Below the pieces are notes generated by a model. The model was not told the DNA's origin. It was given only the letters and a program-made list of their open reading frames with translations, and made no database searches. 64,000 nucleotides of DNA from Cristatella mucedo (Eukaryota; Bryozoa; Phylactolaemata; Cristatellidae): assembly GCA_009760855.2 (NCBI GenBank), contig WPIO01000127.1:731501-795500 (forward strand), given 5' to 3'. The position numbers were made by a program, and so were the translations under genes. Positions 1 through 12,900 of the stretch are shown piece after piece. Each line of letters opens with the position of its first letter. Positions within the stretch are counted from its first letter, which is position 1.

Positions 1-489
1 CTTTCGCTCCAGCCTATCTCTCAGATCTATTCCCCCAATGGGCCAAGCATCGTACCACCCGCTTTTCGGAATCGAACAGTCGACAAATACCTCGTACAAA
101 CCTCAAATCCTTTGGAGACCGTGCATTTAGTTCGTATGCTCCCAAAGCCTGGAACTTCCTCCCGACCTGTGTCAGAACATCCGATGACTTGACCACATTT
201 TAAAAGAACTTAAAAATACTTATTTAGGATAGCATTTAGTGGGTCTCTGTGATTCGTCCTTGATGTCCTTGTGCGTGCTGACACTGTGCATGCTGCCACT
301 AACCACATTTGCATGATGACCAGGTGCATGTCACCACTAACCTAGCTATTCATGTTGCTTATCAAGCATGATATTACTCACCATTTAATCGCGTTTCCCA
401 TTGCAGCAAATGTAAAATGCTTAGAAAGAGATTCAGTTCTCCGAGGGAGCTTTATCAAGTGTAATATTATTATTATTATTACTATTATT
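1..489 (+). mobile_element. LINE-A 3' end
   Basis: CR1/L2-group non-LTR retrotransposon. Bases 1-240 encode the degenerate end of the reverse transcriptase ORF (antisense copies elsewhere confirm the frame); then comes the 3' UTR with the AAAGAGATT...TTCTC hairpin region and an (ATT)n tail. Truncated by the window edge. Confidence 0.85.
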
Positions 490-1550
490 CGAACCTACAA
501 CCTCTGGACCAAGATCGTGAAAAGCAGACGCCTCACGGACAGCAGGTTAAGTAATTGTGCTTAGTTAGAGATTCATATCTTTGAGTGCTATGCAAATGAG
601 TTACTGTTGTAATACATGAAATCATAACCACGATCAATCTTCCATTAAAGGCCTCTTTTTAGCACTACGATCCTTCAAATTTCTAATTATCATCACGAAA
701 AGGCCAAAGTTAAAATTGGCCCATCCCCGTATCAATAATAATAAGATTCAATGGCTTAACTCTGCACGTGAGCACATTAACAGTCAATGTAAGAGTTGAA
801 AGGGCTAACTCTCGAGTTATGACACGGCCGCTCTTACCTTCTTTCAATGGTTAGAAGATTGCAGTGTAATAATTGCTTGTATTTACACATTTTAAACAAA
901 GGAGTGAGTTTATTATCACTCTGGAAGAATTACCTATTCGCCCGTAGTCCATTTTGTTACACTAATTGACACTTGGAAGTGTTGCAAGCTGCTAAGACGC
1001 TTTTGTGCGAATGCTCTGAAGCCGCAAAAACCGTGCACCTAAAATGCTTAGTCAATTCCCACGCATTAAAGCCCAGGCCTTAGAGCACGGCTAGGTAAAT
1101 CCAGCACCTAAACACGCAGATATGCTGCCAGTAGCGGACGCCGGTAGCGATAAGAGTATCAATATCCCTATAAGTTACAGCGAGAAAACCCTGTCAGCCC
1201 GTCACACAGCAAGATGGCGACTAGTACTTACGGTAATGATGTGTAATAGAAATGCGTAAATTTATGTTCTCTATTGTAGCGGCTCGGCGAAGCGAGTCCA
1301 CAGGCAATGAGCTCTAGTTGTAGCTTAGCGTCAATTTGGCTAGCCTTTGGGATCGCGCGACATTGCTGTATCAACAAACGACGCCGTATTCGGTGTCGAG
1401 CCACGTCGCATATGTGAAGCGTCTGAATAATTCTCAATTTATGGTAGGGCGCTGTACATACGAATTGTATTTATCTGTGCGACTAGTTAGGCGTGCAGCG
1501 GCTGCCAGCAGCGGCGGGCGGCTAACTCCAGGTACTCCTGGCTTGGCCTC
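490..1550. other. Intergenic, no gene seen
   Basis: AT-rich sequence with no convincing ORF or conserved motif. CAAGATGGCGAC near 1209 resembles a YY1-type site. Confidence 0.4.
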
Positions 1551-1660
1551 AGCGTCACGTGGTTTCGCCCAGCCGACGCTCCGCCCGCCCACTGGGCGTG
1601 CTGCATGACAGCACGTTGCCATACCCTTGCTGCATTTTTGTACGTCTTGCTTGTGCGTCG
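1551..1660. repeat. GC-rich block shared with 58371-58490
   Basis: TCACGTGGTTTCGCCC followed by AGCCGACGCTCCGCCCGCCC is repeated with a few substitutions in the TNF gene intron at 58376 onward; similarity fades over about 110 bp. Contains an E-box CACGTG. Origin unknown: dispersed repeat or a mobile promoter fragment. Confidence 0.5.
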
Positions 1661-2399
1661 GCCTACACGCACGCTACCTACTCTATTCCATTATAATTCT
1701 CCAAGCTTTTCTATTTTCCCTCTATTCTTCCTGGAGCCTGTGGAAGCTGCCACGAGGGGCAGGTTTATTTGTACAGCGAGTCCCCTTGAACCGGTCATGC
1801 GGCAGCAACTCCGCGAGCAGTTGCAGCTGTTGGAGTCACGAGGGTGGGATTCGACACCCTCGGTAGGATTTTTCTATGTGTGAATGGTGACTGAGGTCAG
1901 TCAGAAATAGACAAGCACTGAATTTTCGTCTGGTTTTGCGTTTAATCGGAGCAGCAGCGGCAGCAGCTTGTGCTCCATCCGTGGCACGTGTCCATTCGGT
2001 AAGTAACTACTTTGCCCCTTGCCCCCTGCAGCAGCTGCTGCTTTCGAACGGTTACCGGACCGACCTGGCGGCGCTGGCCTTGCGTGAGCTCGTTGCAGCT
2101 CCCGTAAGTCAGCACCCTGTGCTTGATGCCTGCGTTGCTTGATGCCGAGCACACTTCTTCGGGGAAGCTAGAACCGCTCGGCGACGCTTGCAACTGCTCT
2201 TGTTCACTAGTTTCTGCTACCTTTAGGAAATACTTTCTCATCAGATTTTGCACAGCAATATCAACTCTTATGACTCAAGTCGTTTAGCTGTGCGTAAAAT
2301 AAACCGGAAACCTTTTCAGACTGGGCCTTCAGTTGCTGTGCTCCCAAAGCTGAGAACTCTATGGGCACACCACGTGCGATAAAGAAATGGGAAAACATA
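1661..2399. other. Intergenic, moderately GC-rich, no gene supported
   Basis: Several short overlapping ORFs on both strands, none with a recognisable motif. A CAGCAGCTGCTGC-type simple-repeat patch lies around 1952-2045. Confidence 0.4.
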
Positions 2400-2453
2400 G
2401 CGCTCAAAATCGGATGTGGCAGCATATCTTTTGAATCTGCACGAAATCTAAGT
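2400..2453 (+). mobile_element. LINE-A internal fragment
   Basis: CGCTCAAAATCGG...CACGAAATCTAAGT matches the segment before the LNLG-type motif of other LINE-A copies (for example 15480-15535). It abuts the tail of a reverse-oriented copy. Confidence 0.5.
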
Positions 2454-3994
2454 ACTAATAATAATGCATTTGATATAGCACCCTCAGAAAACTTAATCTC
2501 TTTCTAGGCACTTTACATTTGCTGCAAAAGAAGCACCATCGAATAGTTAGTGGTAGCATGCTCAATAAACAACAAGAATGACATGGTTAAGCGTGGCATG
2601 TACAGGGTCAGCATGCAAGTACGTTTAGTGGCAGTATGTACAGTGTCAGCACATATAGGCTCGTAAACGACGAATCACAGGATTCATTAGATGATGTGAT
2701 ATCGTTTTAAGTTTCTTTTTAAATGTTGAAAAGTCAGGAGATTCCGTGACGCAAGTCCACAGTGAGTTCCAGGCTTTAAGACCGTACTAACTAAAGGCAG
2801 GGTATCCAAAGGATTTGAGATTTGTATGATGTATGGGTAAACAGTTGGATTCTGAAAAGCAGGCGATACGATGTTGAGCCCGGTGGGGTAGATCTGATAG
2901 GTTGGTTGGAGCCAAAGAATGAAGGGACTTTTTAAGAGTGAGCGACAAAATCTTGGAAGTCGATGGGTTGCTTGGCTGGTAGCCAGCGCAGGTCGGCGAG
3001 AAGTGGTGTGATGTGGCAACTGCGATGCTCACGACAGAAATCCTAGGTGCAGAATTGCGCACCAGCTGTAAGCAGTTGATTGCACGTGCCGGTAGGCCAG
3101 CAAGCAGTGAGTTGCAGAAGTGAAGACCAGATGTCACAAATGCATTGGACCAATTTAGATGTGGTACCCCTGTCTAAACAAGCCTGAATTTTAGCAATGT
3201 TATTAAGCTGAAAGTAGGCATACTTGACTCTGGAGCTGATGTGGTTGTCTAATGAAAGGTCACTTTGAAACCTGACACCTAGATTTCGTGCACATTTAAC
3301 AGGAGATATGATGGCAGAGCCGATTTTGAGCATTAGCCTTTCCAGTTTCGGAATCAGGCTTGGCTTGTCCCTAACTGGTAAGTTGTTTTATCATAATTCA
3401 ATTTAACAAAGTTTGTTGCGATTCATGTAGGGATGTCATCAATACATGTAGCAAGGGAGTTGAGAGAATTCGACATGCTGGAGGGCTGCGAGAGATCAAA
3501 GCAAAGGTACAACTGAGTGTCATCTGTATAGAAATCAAACCCTCGATCGTGCTTGCAATTACATCGACAAGAGGGAGAGTAAACCGTGAAAAGAATGGGA
3601 CCAAGCACGGATCCCCGTGGTACCCTATATTTCAGAGGTTCCTCGGATGATCTTTGTCCATTAACATCATTACTCTGGAGTCTTCCACTGAGATGGGACC
3701 GGAACCATTGCAATGCAGTGCCAGTGATGCCCAGCCAAGATGAGAGGCGCTCAAGAAGGACTTTGTGGTCGATAGTATCAAAAACTGCTGAAAGATCCAA
3801 GAAGGAAACAGAGATACTCTACCTAAGTCTGCATGCCTTAGTAGGTTGTTATACACTCGAGGCAATGCTGACTTTGTGGAGTGATTAGCTCTAAAACCAG
3901 ACTGGAGCTTACTAGCAAGGTTTAAAGTTTCAATATATGATTTCTGCTGAGTAAACGGAAATGGGCCGACATCCAGGAGCCATTGTAAGGACAA
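2454..3994 (-). mobile_element. LINE-A, RT to 3' end, degenerate
   Basis: 1.5 kb copy, 5'-truncated, with the (ATT)n tail at its left end. Encodes DLSAVFDTIDHKVLLERLSS, VPRGSVLGPILF and YTDDTQLYL (the F/YxDD catalytic motif with A changed to T), broken by frameshifts and stops. Confidence 0.88.
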
Positions 3995-4510
3995 GTATGG
4001 CTAGGTGTCCTTAGCATATAGTTGGTAGCCTATGCTTTACGCTCTAAGAAATAGGCTCCAAATCAATAACGAAAATCCTTGGAAGCAGAAGTGACAGCTT
4101 TAGAGACCCGGAAGCCATGCCAGGCACATGGACTGGACAAGATGCAGACAGGTAAAACGTGTACCCCTGTAAATCCTTATTAGCCATATGCATTATTTCA
4201 CTTGGTCGCTTAATAACAATCCTATGAATAACCATGTAGGAAAAACAGATCTAGCATGACCAAGACACGAGCATTAGATTCATCGTTGCTACCTTAATTT
4301 TTTTAGTCCCATTGTAGTTGGAATGGTGCTGCTCGGTTTGTTATAAAGGTATTATAGAGGAACTCTCAATTAAAAAGATAGCTACAAACATGCTTATTTA
4401 ACGTTATTATGAACATACATATTGATCAATGTGAACAGCCTGCCATGAGCAGTATACCTAAAGCAGATCTGATAGTGCTGTATGAACAAACAGCACAGTA
4501 TGAGCTGGCT
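3995..4510. other. Intergenic, no gene seen
   Basis: AT-rich; no feature supported. Confidence 0.4.
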
Positions 4511-4935
4511 ACTCCCCCCCCACCTTCCCTCCCTCTCCATCCTCTCCTCATCCCTTACCTCTCCATCCTCCCCCACCTTCCCCCCTCTCCATCCTCTCCT
4601 CATCCCTTACCTCTCCATCCCCCCCCCCTTCCCCCCCTCTCCATCCTCTCCTCATCCCTTACCTCTCCATCCTCCCCCACCTTCCCCCCTCTCCATCCTC
4701 TCCTCATCCCTTACCTCTCCATCCTCCCCCACCTTCCCTCCCTCTCCATCCTCTCCTCATCCCTTCCCTCCCCCATCCTCCCCCCACCTTCCCTACCTCT
4801 CCATCCTCCTCATCCCTTCCCTCTCCATCCTCCCCCCACCTTCCCTCTCTCTCCATCCTCTCCTCATCCCTTCCCTCTCCATCCTCCCCCCACCTTTCCT
4901 CTCTCTCCATCCTCCTTACCTGTCCCACCCTCCTT
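4511..4935. repeat. Polypyrimidine minisatellite
   Basis: Tandem copies of a unit of roughly 50-57 bp built from CCTCTCCATCCTCTCCTCAT and a C-run segment. The strand is almost pure pyrimidine for over 400 bp and grades into CT-rich DNA to about 5080. Long open frames across it on both strands are a product of the repeat. It lies 0.4-0.8 kb upstream of MCT-like gene 1 exon 1. Confidence 0.9.
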
Positions 4936-5307
4936 ACCTCTTCCCTTTTCCTTCTGCTCCCTCCCTCTTTCCTTCCCTCCTTTTCTTTCTTTCCTCTTCT
5001 TCACCTGCCTCCTTCTCCTTCCTCTTCTTTCTTCTACCTGCTCTTCCTTCCTTACCGCCTCCCTCCCCTTCCATTTGCTCTGCTTCGAGATGCATACCGA
5101 TCCTCTTTGCAAACCATGTCGTTATCGTCCGTATCGTATCGTCGATCGTATCGTATGTGCAGAGGCGGCTCGTGCACAGAAGTCGTCTTGCAGGCAGCTA
5201 GCAGGCAGCAGGCTCTTGTTCTGCCCAGCAGCAGTCGTCTCTGGGTTCTCTAAGAGTGCTTGCTCTCAAGAGTCTTCCCACTGCAGCAGATCGCCGTCCT
5301 TAGGCAG

Positions 5308-5458
5308 ATGGCTGCTTCCGTCAGGAGAAAGCGATCCCTGGAGCGAGATGAGAGATCCTCTTGCTGCGGCAAGCCTCCAGCAGTGGATGCTGCCCCACAG
5401 AGACATAGCAGAGAAGGCATGCCTGTGGACAGGGGCTGGGCATGGGTGGTGATGGCCG
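5308..5458 (+). CDS. MCT-like gene 1, coding exon 1
   Basis: Encodes a basic, Ser/Arg-rich cytosolic leader of about 37 residues followed by [13 protein letters not shown], the start of TM1. The donor is G|GTAAGT after a one-base partial codon. CTGCAG at 5281-5286 in the same open frame could be an acceptor, so a 5' UTR exon may lie upstream. The basic leader is longer than in gene 2. Confidence 0.82.
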
Positions 5459-8400
5459 GTAAGTGGTGCACTGCCGGTCCTCAGCACATAACGAACAGAA
5501 TGTGCTACCCAGCTGTTTAATGCATGATTAACTAACGTGATTTTATGTAGCCTGCATAATGTAAATAGTGTGGCTGGGTTTTGGGTGTATGAAGCTTTAC
5601 CGTGTCCATGGAGCAACCGATGCTTGACTATACTTGGACTGTTAAGTACCTGCGTATTAAATTTAGGTCAGTTCACAGCCCCCCTTTCCCTGCTTAAGTT
5701 ACATTGCCTAGACAGAGACTTAGTACTCGTGGCATGCTGTACACATTTGCTGGTAATATCGTTGGGTAGGCATCAGCTGTGAGCATCTCCACGTGCTAGC
5801 ATTTGAGTCCTGCTATGACCTACTGCTACCAGCTACTGCTACCTGCTTTTGGTATCTGCTGCCGCTATCAGCTGCTGATATTAGCTGCTGCTACCTTTTG
5901 GTGCTACCTGCTGCTGCCACCGGTTACTGCTACCTGCTGCTGCTATCACGTGCTGCCACCTGCTTCTGCATCTTCTGCATCATCACCATGTCTTCTTCTT
6001 ATGTCACACGACTTCCACTGACTGACTGACTGACTGACTGACTGCCTCCCCCTGTATCTCTCAAGACATACTAATGCTAGCTGATTTACCACACTGGCAC
6101 TGCATTGCAATGGTTCAGGTCCTGGGAGACTCCAGAGAATTTATGCTAGTGGACAAAGATCGTCCGAGGAACATCTGAAATATGTACCTCAGGGATCTGT
6201 GCTTGGTCCTGTTCTTTTCACGTTTTATACTCTTTCTCTTGCTGCCGTGATTGCCAGGCACAATCGAGGCATTCACTTCTATGCAGATGACATTCAGTTG
6301 TATCAATGCTTGGATCCCTCCCAACCATCCAGCACGTCGAATTCTCTAAACTCCCTTGCTGCAAGTATGGATGACATCTGCACATCGATGGCCACAAACT
6401 TTATTAAATTGAATGATGAAAAACCAACTTACTAGCAATGGTCGAACCAAGTGTGATTCAGACATTATAAACGCTGACCCTTAAAATTTGCTCTGCCAGT
6501 GTATCTCCTGTTGAATGTGCACGAAGTCTAGGTGTCAGGTTCCAAAGTGACCTTTCATTAGAAGACCACATCAGCTCCACAGTCCAGTCTGCCTACTTTT
6601 AGTTTCATAACATTGCTAAAATTCGGGCTTATTTAGACAGGGGTACTACGTCTACATTGGTCCGTGAATGTATGAGATTTTGTCTTGACTTCGGTAACTC
6701 ACTGCTTGCTGGTTCACCGGCCTATATACTCAGGCGCTTACAGTTGGTGCAAAACTCTGCAGCCTGGCTTGTCTGTCGTGAGCGCCGCAGTTTGTCACGT
6801 TGTTCGGCTTCTCTCCCTCCTGCACTGGCTGCCAGTCAAGCAACGGATCGACTTCAAGGTTTTGTTGCTCACTTTTAGGTCACTTTATTCTTTGGCTCCA
6901 GGCTACCTATCAGATCTACTCCCTCACCAGGCCAAGCATCGTACCACCTGCTTTTCGGAATCTTACTATTTACCCATACCTCTTACAAATCTTAAATCCT
7001 TTGGATACAGTGCCTATAGTTGGTACGCTTCCAAAGCTTAGAAGTCACTCACGACCTGCTGCACGACATCTCCTGACTTGTCCACATTTAAAAAGAAACT
7101 AAAATGCATCCATTTATCACAGCATTTAGTGGGTTTCTGTGATTTGTTGTTTGTGTGCTTGTGCTTAGTGACGCTATGCTTGCTGCCACTAACCATACTT
7201 GCGTGCTGACCTTGTGTGTGGCACCTCTAACCATGTTATTTTTTGTTTGCTGACCATGCTACCCCTAACCATTCGATCATGCTTTCTTTGCAGCAGATGT
7301 TAAGTGCCTGGAAAGAAATTGAGCTCTCTTTGGGTGCTATAATAGTATTGTTATTATTAATCTTGTTAGTACTATTTATATTATATTTGGATTCGAGCTG
7401 CTTCTCAAGCGCAGGCATAAGTCATCTGGCAAATGGTCTATAAGGTGTAAATCAGGTGAATGACTGGGCTTATCTATTGTGGTAGCACTGGCGTCAGCAA
7501 CAACTTCTGACCTGCTTGGCAGTAGTCATCGTCGTGCCGGTTTACGCATTTATATTCACCCTGAACTTCTGACACATCGACAGAACTACCACAGACCGGT
7601 GCATATTGAGGAACATACTCTGGCCCACAGTGGCAAGAATTCCAAGGACTGACCTGATGCCTAACTGGTGGAAAGAGCCTTAATTCAGGATGCCACCTGC
7701 TCCCGAGGGCATTATTCGTAGTACTGCTGAACAAAGTTCTGAGCTGGTGCAGCAGTGGCATTGATTATGTGTGTAGAGCTGAAATTGTGCCTGCATTCTT
7801 CTGTCGGTGAATCACCGTTTGCTGGCTAACTTTTGTCTCGGCAGCTGCATCCACTCCATTCAAAAGCACAGTCCAGCTAGCCTTCCAGTTGAAGATGCAG
7901 GTCACATCAAAAAAACTTCCTAGTGCCGTTACTCTTGCGTTGGGATCTTATGCTATGATATCCCAGGAGATATGGTGCTTGCTCTTCACGACCGAGTTCA
8001 TGGGTTTGAATCCTGCAGTAGGTATCCTTTATTGCCAACTGCAAGCGGTGGTGATAACCGTTAAGGCTCTTCTACTGCTAAATAAAGCTGGTAAATCAGC
8101 AATTTCTTTGTTAAGCAGCATTTTCTCCTGGTATGATAAGCCAGGTTTAATCTCACGGCTGCCTTCATACGTACAGATGTGGTCCATGCATTCGTGACAT
8201 CTCGTGACATCTCGTCTCGACTTCTGCAACTCACTGCTGACTGGCCTACCAGCATGTACGATCAGGCGATTGCAGCTGGTGCAAAACTCTGCAGCTAGGC
8301 TTGTCTGTCGTGAGCGTCGCAGTTGCCACATTACTCCACTTCTCGCCGACCTGCACTGGTTACCAGTCAAGCAACGGATTGACTTCAAGGTTTTGTCGCT

Positions 8401-9862
8401 CACTTTTAGGTCTCTTCATTCTATGGCTCCAGCCTATCTTTCAGATATACTACCCCATCAGGCCAAGCATCGTACCACTCGCTTTTCGGAATCCAACAGT
8501 CTAGAAATACCTCGTACAAACCTTAAATCCTTTGGAGACCGTGCATTTAGCTCGTATGCTCCCACAGCCTGGAACTCCCTCCCGACCTGCATCAGAACAT
8601 CCCCTGACCTGACCACATTTAAAAGAAACTTAAAAACATACCTATTTAGGACAGCATTTAGTGGGTCCTTGTGATTCGTCCTCGATGTGCTTATGCGTGC
8701 TGACACTGTTCATGCTGCCACTAACCACATTTGCATGCTGACCCAGTGCATGTAACCCCTAACCATGTTATTCATTTTGTTTGTTTTTCAAGCATGATTT
8801 TACTTACTATTCTATTGCGTATCACTTTGCAGCAAATGTAAAGCGCCTAGAAAGAGATTAAGTTCTCTGGGGCGCTTTATCAAGTGCAATATTATTATTA
8901 TTATTATTATTATTATCATCGACCTTTCTCTTTTGAACGACTCAGATTTTTTTTTTAGCTTGCCATAATTGAATTCACCATAAGGTTGGACGTCGAATTG
9001 AAAAGGACAGGAAAGCTCATGGGGGGAAATCTCCCATATCCTCTAGCATAAAGCAGGTTGGCGATTATTTTTTATGCACCCGTTTTTCTTAAAAAAATGC
9101 ATGCATTTTTAAATTGGCAAATGTTGCCATGTTAGGATGGCTGGTTTTTTATAAATCTGTTAACTGTGTGCAGTAAGGACCTTGCTTATGGGTAGCCATC
9201 TACCGTGGGAATGAAATTTGGTATGTGGGCACCTGCTTCCGAGTCCTTCTAGTTTCAGGTACGTCATACGCCTCTGCATGTGTTTTTATACTGCTGTTGC
9301 TGCATTTGTATATGTTTTAAAGCATGCAATTCTCTTACTTAGCCCCAAGCTGTGGTATATTATTTTCGTGCTTTGATCAATGGCATTCTCTCTCTCACGT
9401 CACTGATGTATGCATCTGTCTCCTACGTCATCAGTGTGTCACTGCAAATGTAGGGCACGCCAGTCGTGCACCATCTAGGCAGTGAAAGCAGCAGCCAGAA
9501 AAGCAGCCTCGTTGCAGCGGCGGCTGTACGACGTTGCAGCGGCTTGTGGCATCTATGGACTGCATGGAGCAGCTTTTAAAACACAGGGAATCGTGTACAT
9601 CGAAATGCTGGAGCACTATTCCAGCGATCAGCAAGTCACACTGTGGGTGTTCAGTGTAGCGGGCACTGTGATGCTGTCCTCTAGTAAGTGCTCGTGATGT
9701 CGTCGTCCCCTAAGTAAGTGCACTTGTCATCCTGTCATACTGTCATCGGGTTAGTGAGGTACCTCTTGCATAGTTATAGCAGCTTCACTGCCTCAAGGGG
9801 CATGCTCTGCTGTAGCTTTGCTTTGTCTATTCTCGCTTGGGCACATGACCTGTATGCGCACA

Positions 9863-9905
<43 letters not shown>

Positions 9906-12900
9906 CTGATGAGCTGCTGGAGATCACAAGTGTTACCGAGGCACTGCAGTGACTCCTAAATGCCTAACGCCTATTCCCCACAGCACAGGTAATGCTAGCC
10001 CGTCCTTGCAGACGTGTGACAGATAGTAGTGGTTCTGCCACGTCGAGCACAGCTAACGAGTCATAGATGCTTCACCGATAGATATAGGTATGCCGTGACG
10101 ATACGACAAGAGTATGGCAGCACTCAAGAATGCCTAGACCATTGACAAGTTCTTATCCTCCTTAGGATAGAGCTCGTTACTCCATAGCCACAGAATAATA
10201 ATATTGCACTTGATAAAGCGCCCTCAGAGAACTTAATCTCTTTCTAGGCGCTTTACATTTGCTACGGCCTTACCTACACTGCACCAACCACTGTTTACCA
10301 CTCAAGCCATACCTATGATCGACTAGCTGTCGCTTGAACTGGGCATTGGATGTCATATAAACCACAGAGTGTGATTCGTGTGTTTCTTGATCGTCAGCAA
10401 TTGCTAGTAATCGAATAAACACTGATCTATATTTGGTCTGCTTCCTTTCGCATGCTAGAAAAAGATAATATTCTCTAAGGGTGCTCTGCTATTTTTTAGT
10501 ATTATCATTATAATTATTTATTCAAAACCAGCTGTCTGCCTGAATCTCCAGGCTTTCTTAGACAGGGATACTACATTCAAATTGGTCCAAGCATTCGTGA
10601 CATCCCGTCTCGACTTACCTAGCTCTCTGCTAGCTGGTCTACTGGCCTATGCAATCAGGCGATTGCAGTTGCTACAAACTCTGCTGCTATGCTTGTCTGC
10701 CTTGAGCAGTCGCCACATTGCATAACTTCTCGTCGACCTGCACTGACCCCAAATCAAGCAGCTTATCGACTTCAAAGTTCTGTCATTCAATTGTATGTCC
10801 CTTCATTTTGTGGCTCCAGCCTGCCTATCAGAACTACTCCACCACTGGACTACATGCTTTTCTGACTCAAAGCGTTTAACTATAGCTTGCATGAATCTGA
10901 AACTCTTTGGCAACCCTGCCTTTAGTTTCTGTGCTCTCAGAGCCTGTAGCTCACTCCCAGCTGACGTCCCGACATGTCATAGCCTGACGAAATTGTGAAA
11001 GAAACTGCACCTGTTGCTCACAGAATTTGCTCGGTCGTTGTGATTTGTCCTGTGTGTGCTTATGGACGCTGACACTGAGCATGCTACCACTAACCATATT
11101 TTTCATGTTGGCACTGTGTGTCACTTCTAACTTGTTATGCTTGTTGACATGGTGCATGTTACTACTAATAATTTGATAACGCTTCTTTTACAACAAATGT
11201 AAAGTACATAGAAAGAGATTAGGTTAGATTAGTTTTTTGAGGGTGCTGTATAAATGTATTATTATTATTATTATTATCATCATCTGCCCTGGCTAACTTT
11301 GACTGTGTACTTATCGTTGCAGGCCCGTTAGTCTCACATATCATCCTCAAGACCTCTCATCGGACGGTCCTGCTCTTGGGCACAGCTTCAATAGCTGGGG
11401 GAACCATCCTCTCCGGCTATGCTCCTATAATGGAAGTCGCTTTTTTCACGTGGGGTGTACTATATGGTGAGACCTGCTATGATGCTCGGTCGTAGTTATA
11501 TTGGCTGCAACCATGCTGCTACTTGGCCTTTGCACCAACAGCTAATCTATTTATTCTATTGTTACCCTATCAACTTGTAAAGCCTCTGCATTACAGTTTT
11601 GCACTTGTATTGTGGTCCTGTTGGCTTTTTGTAGCAAAATGGTTTCTTAAAATGGTTCTAGCAATGATTCTAGCTTCACTTAGGTCATTCAGATTAGTCT
11701 CTTTCGCTAGTGAACATCGCTTTGCGATTGAAGATATTCTAATTACAATAATGTAATCAGGGGCCTGCTAGTCAAGCTAATCTGACTAGAAGCCTTCATG
11801 CACAAGTTATTCAGATAATTTAAAGTCTTAGCTGAACATTGGTTTGTGATTTAAGCAGACACTTTAGCCAGCAATCATCATGACTGCAGAGAATGCACCA
11901 TACTGCACAGCTTGCTGCATCCAGTCTATGCTAGGTTGTGTATTTGTGACATCCTTACTTATTTGGGGATTAAAAGTTTTAAATTCATTGATATATTTTC
12001 CAAGCTCGTGTGTTGGCAAGCATGCCGTCTGAGCTCTTTATATGGTAAAAGTAAAGGTGTCAGCTGTATTAGCAGCCTTCTTTATATGAAAACAGACGAG
12101 CCTTGGCGACCAAGACTCCTGCATGCAGTTATAATAATAAAAACAATAATAATACACTTGATAAAGCGCTCTCAGAGACCTCAATCTCTTTCTAGGCACT
12201 TTGCGTTTGCTGCAAAGAAAGCACTATCGAATGGTCGGCAGTATCGTGCTGAATAAACAACCAGATAAATATGGTTAGGGGTGACATGCACTGGGTCAGC
12301 ATGCAAGTGTGGTTAGTGATAGCATGCACAGTGTCAGCACGCATAAGCACATAAAGGACAAATCGCGGGGATCCACTAAATGCTGCCGTAAATAGAATAG
12401 TTATTAGTTTCTTTTTAAATGTGGACACGTCATGGGATGTCAGGATGCAAGTTGTTAGTGAGTTCCAAGCTTCAGGAGCATACAAACTAAAGGCTCGGTC
12501 TCCCAATGATTAGTTGCTGGTTCGAGGTACAGCTGAATGAATCGATACCTAAATATATGAAAGTATGTCGACGATGACAGAGCAAGTCAGCAATAAAGTG
12601 CATCTAAACCTAAATAAAACAAGTCCGTGATGTTATTGCAGATCAGTCTGTTCCATAGCTACTGAGAGGCCCTTGCACACAGCACCAGCCCTTGCTGAAA
12701 ATACATTGCAGTGCTGTGCTGTGCCAATAATGCCCGTTTGAGACTCTTGGTTTGCAGGAGTCGGTGATCATCGATGTAAAGAATGCTGTCAACATACCAA
12801 GCTGACAGGCCATATGTGAGCCGATGGTGATTGGTCGGGCAAACTACCTTGCATCTGGGGAAGAGCTCTTGGCAGGCCTAAACCATTGTTTTCTCCTGCC

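Noticed and set aside
4409-5452. 347-codon Ser/Pro/Leu-rich ORF on the plus strand
   Set aside because: It is the translation of the polypyrimidine minisatellite; all frames show similar open repeats and the ORF runs through the gene 1 exon in a wrong frame.
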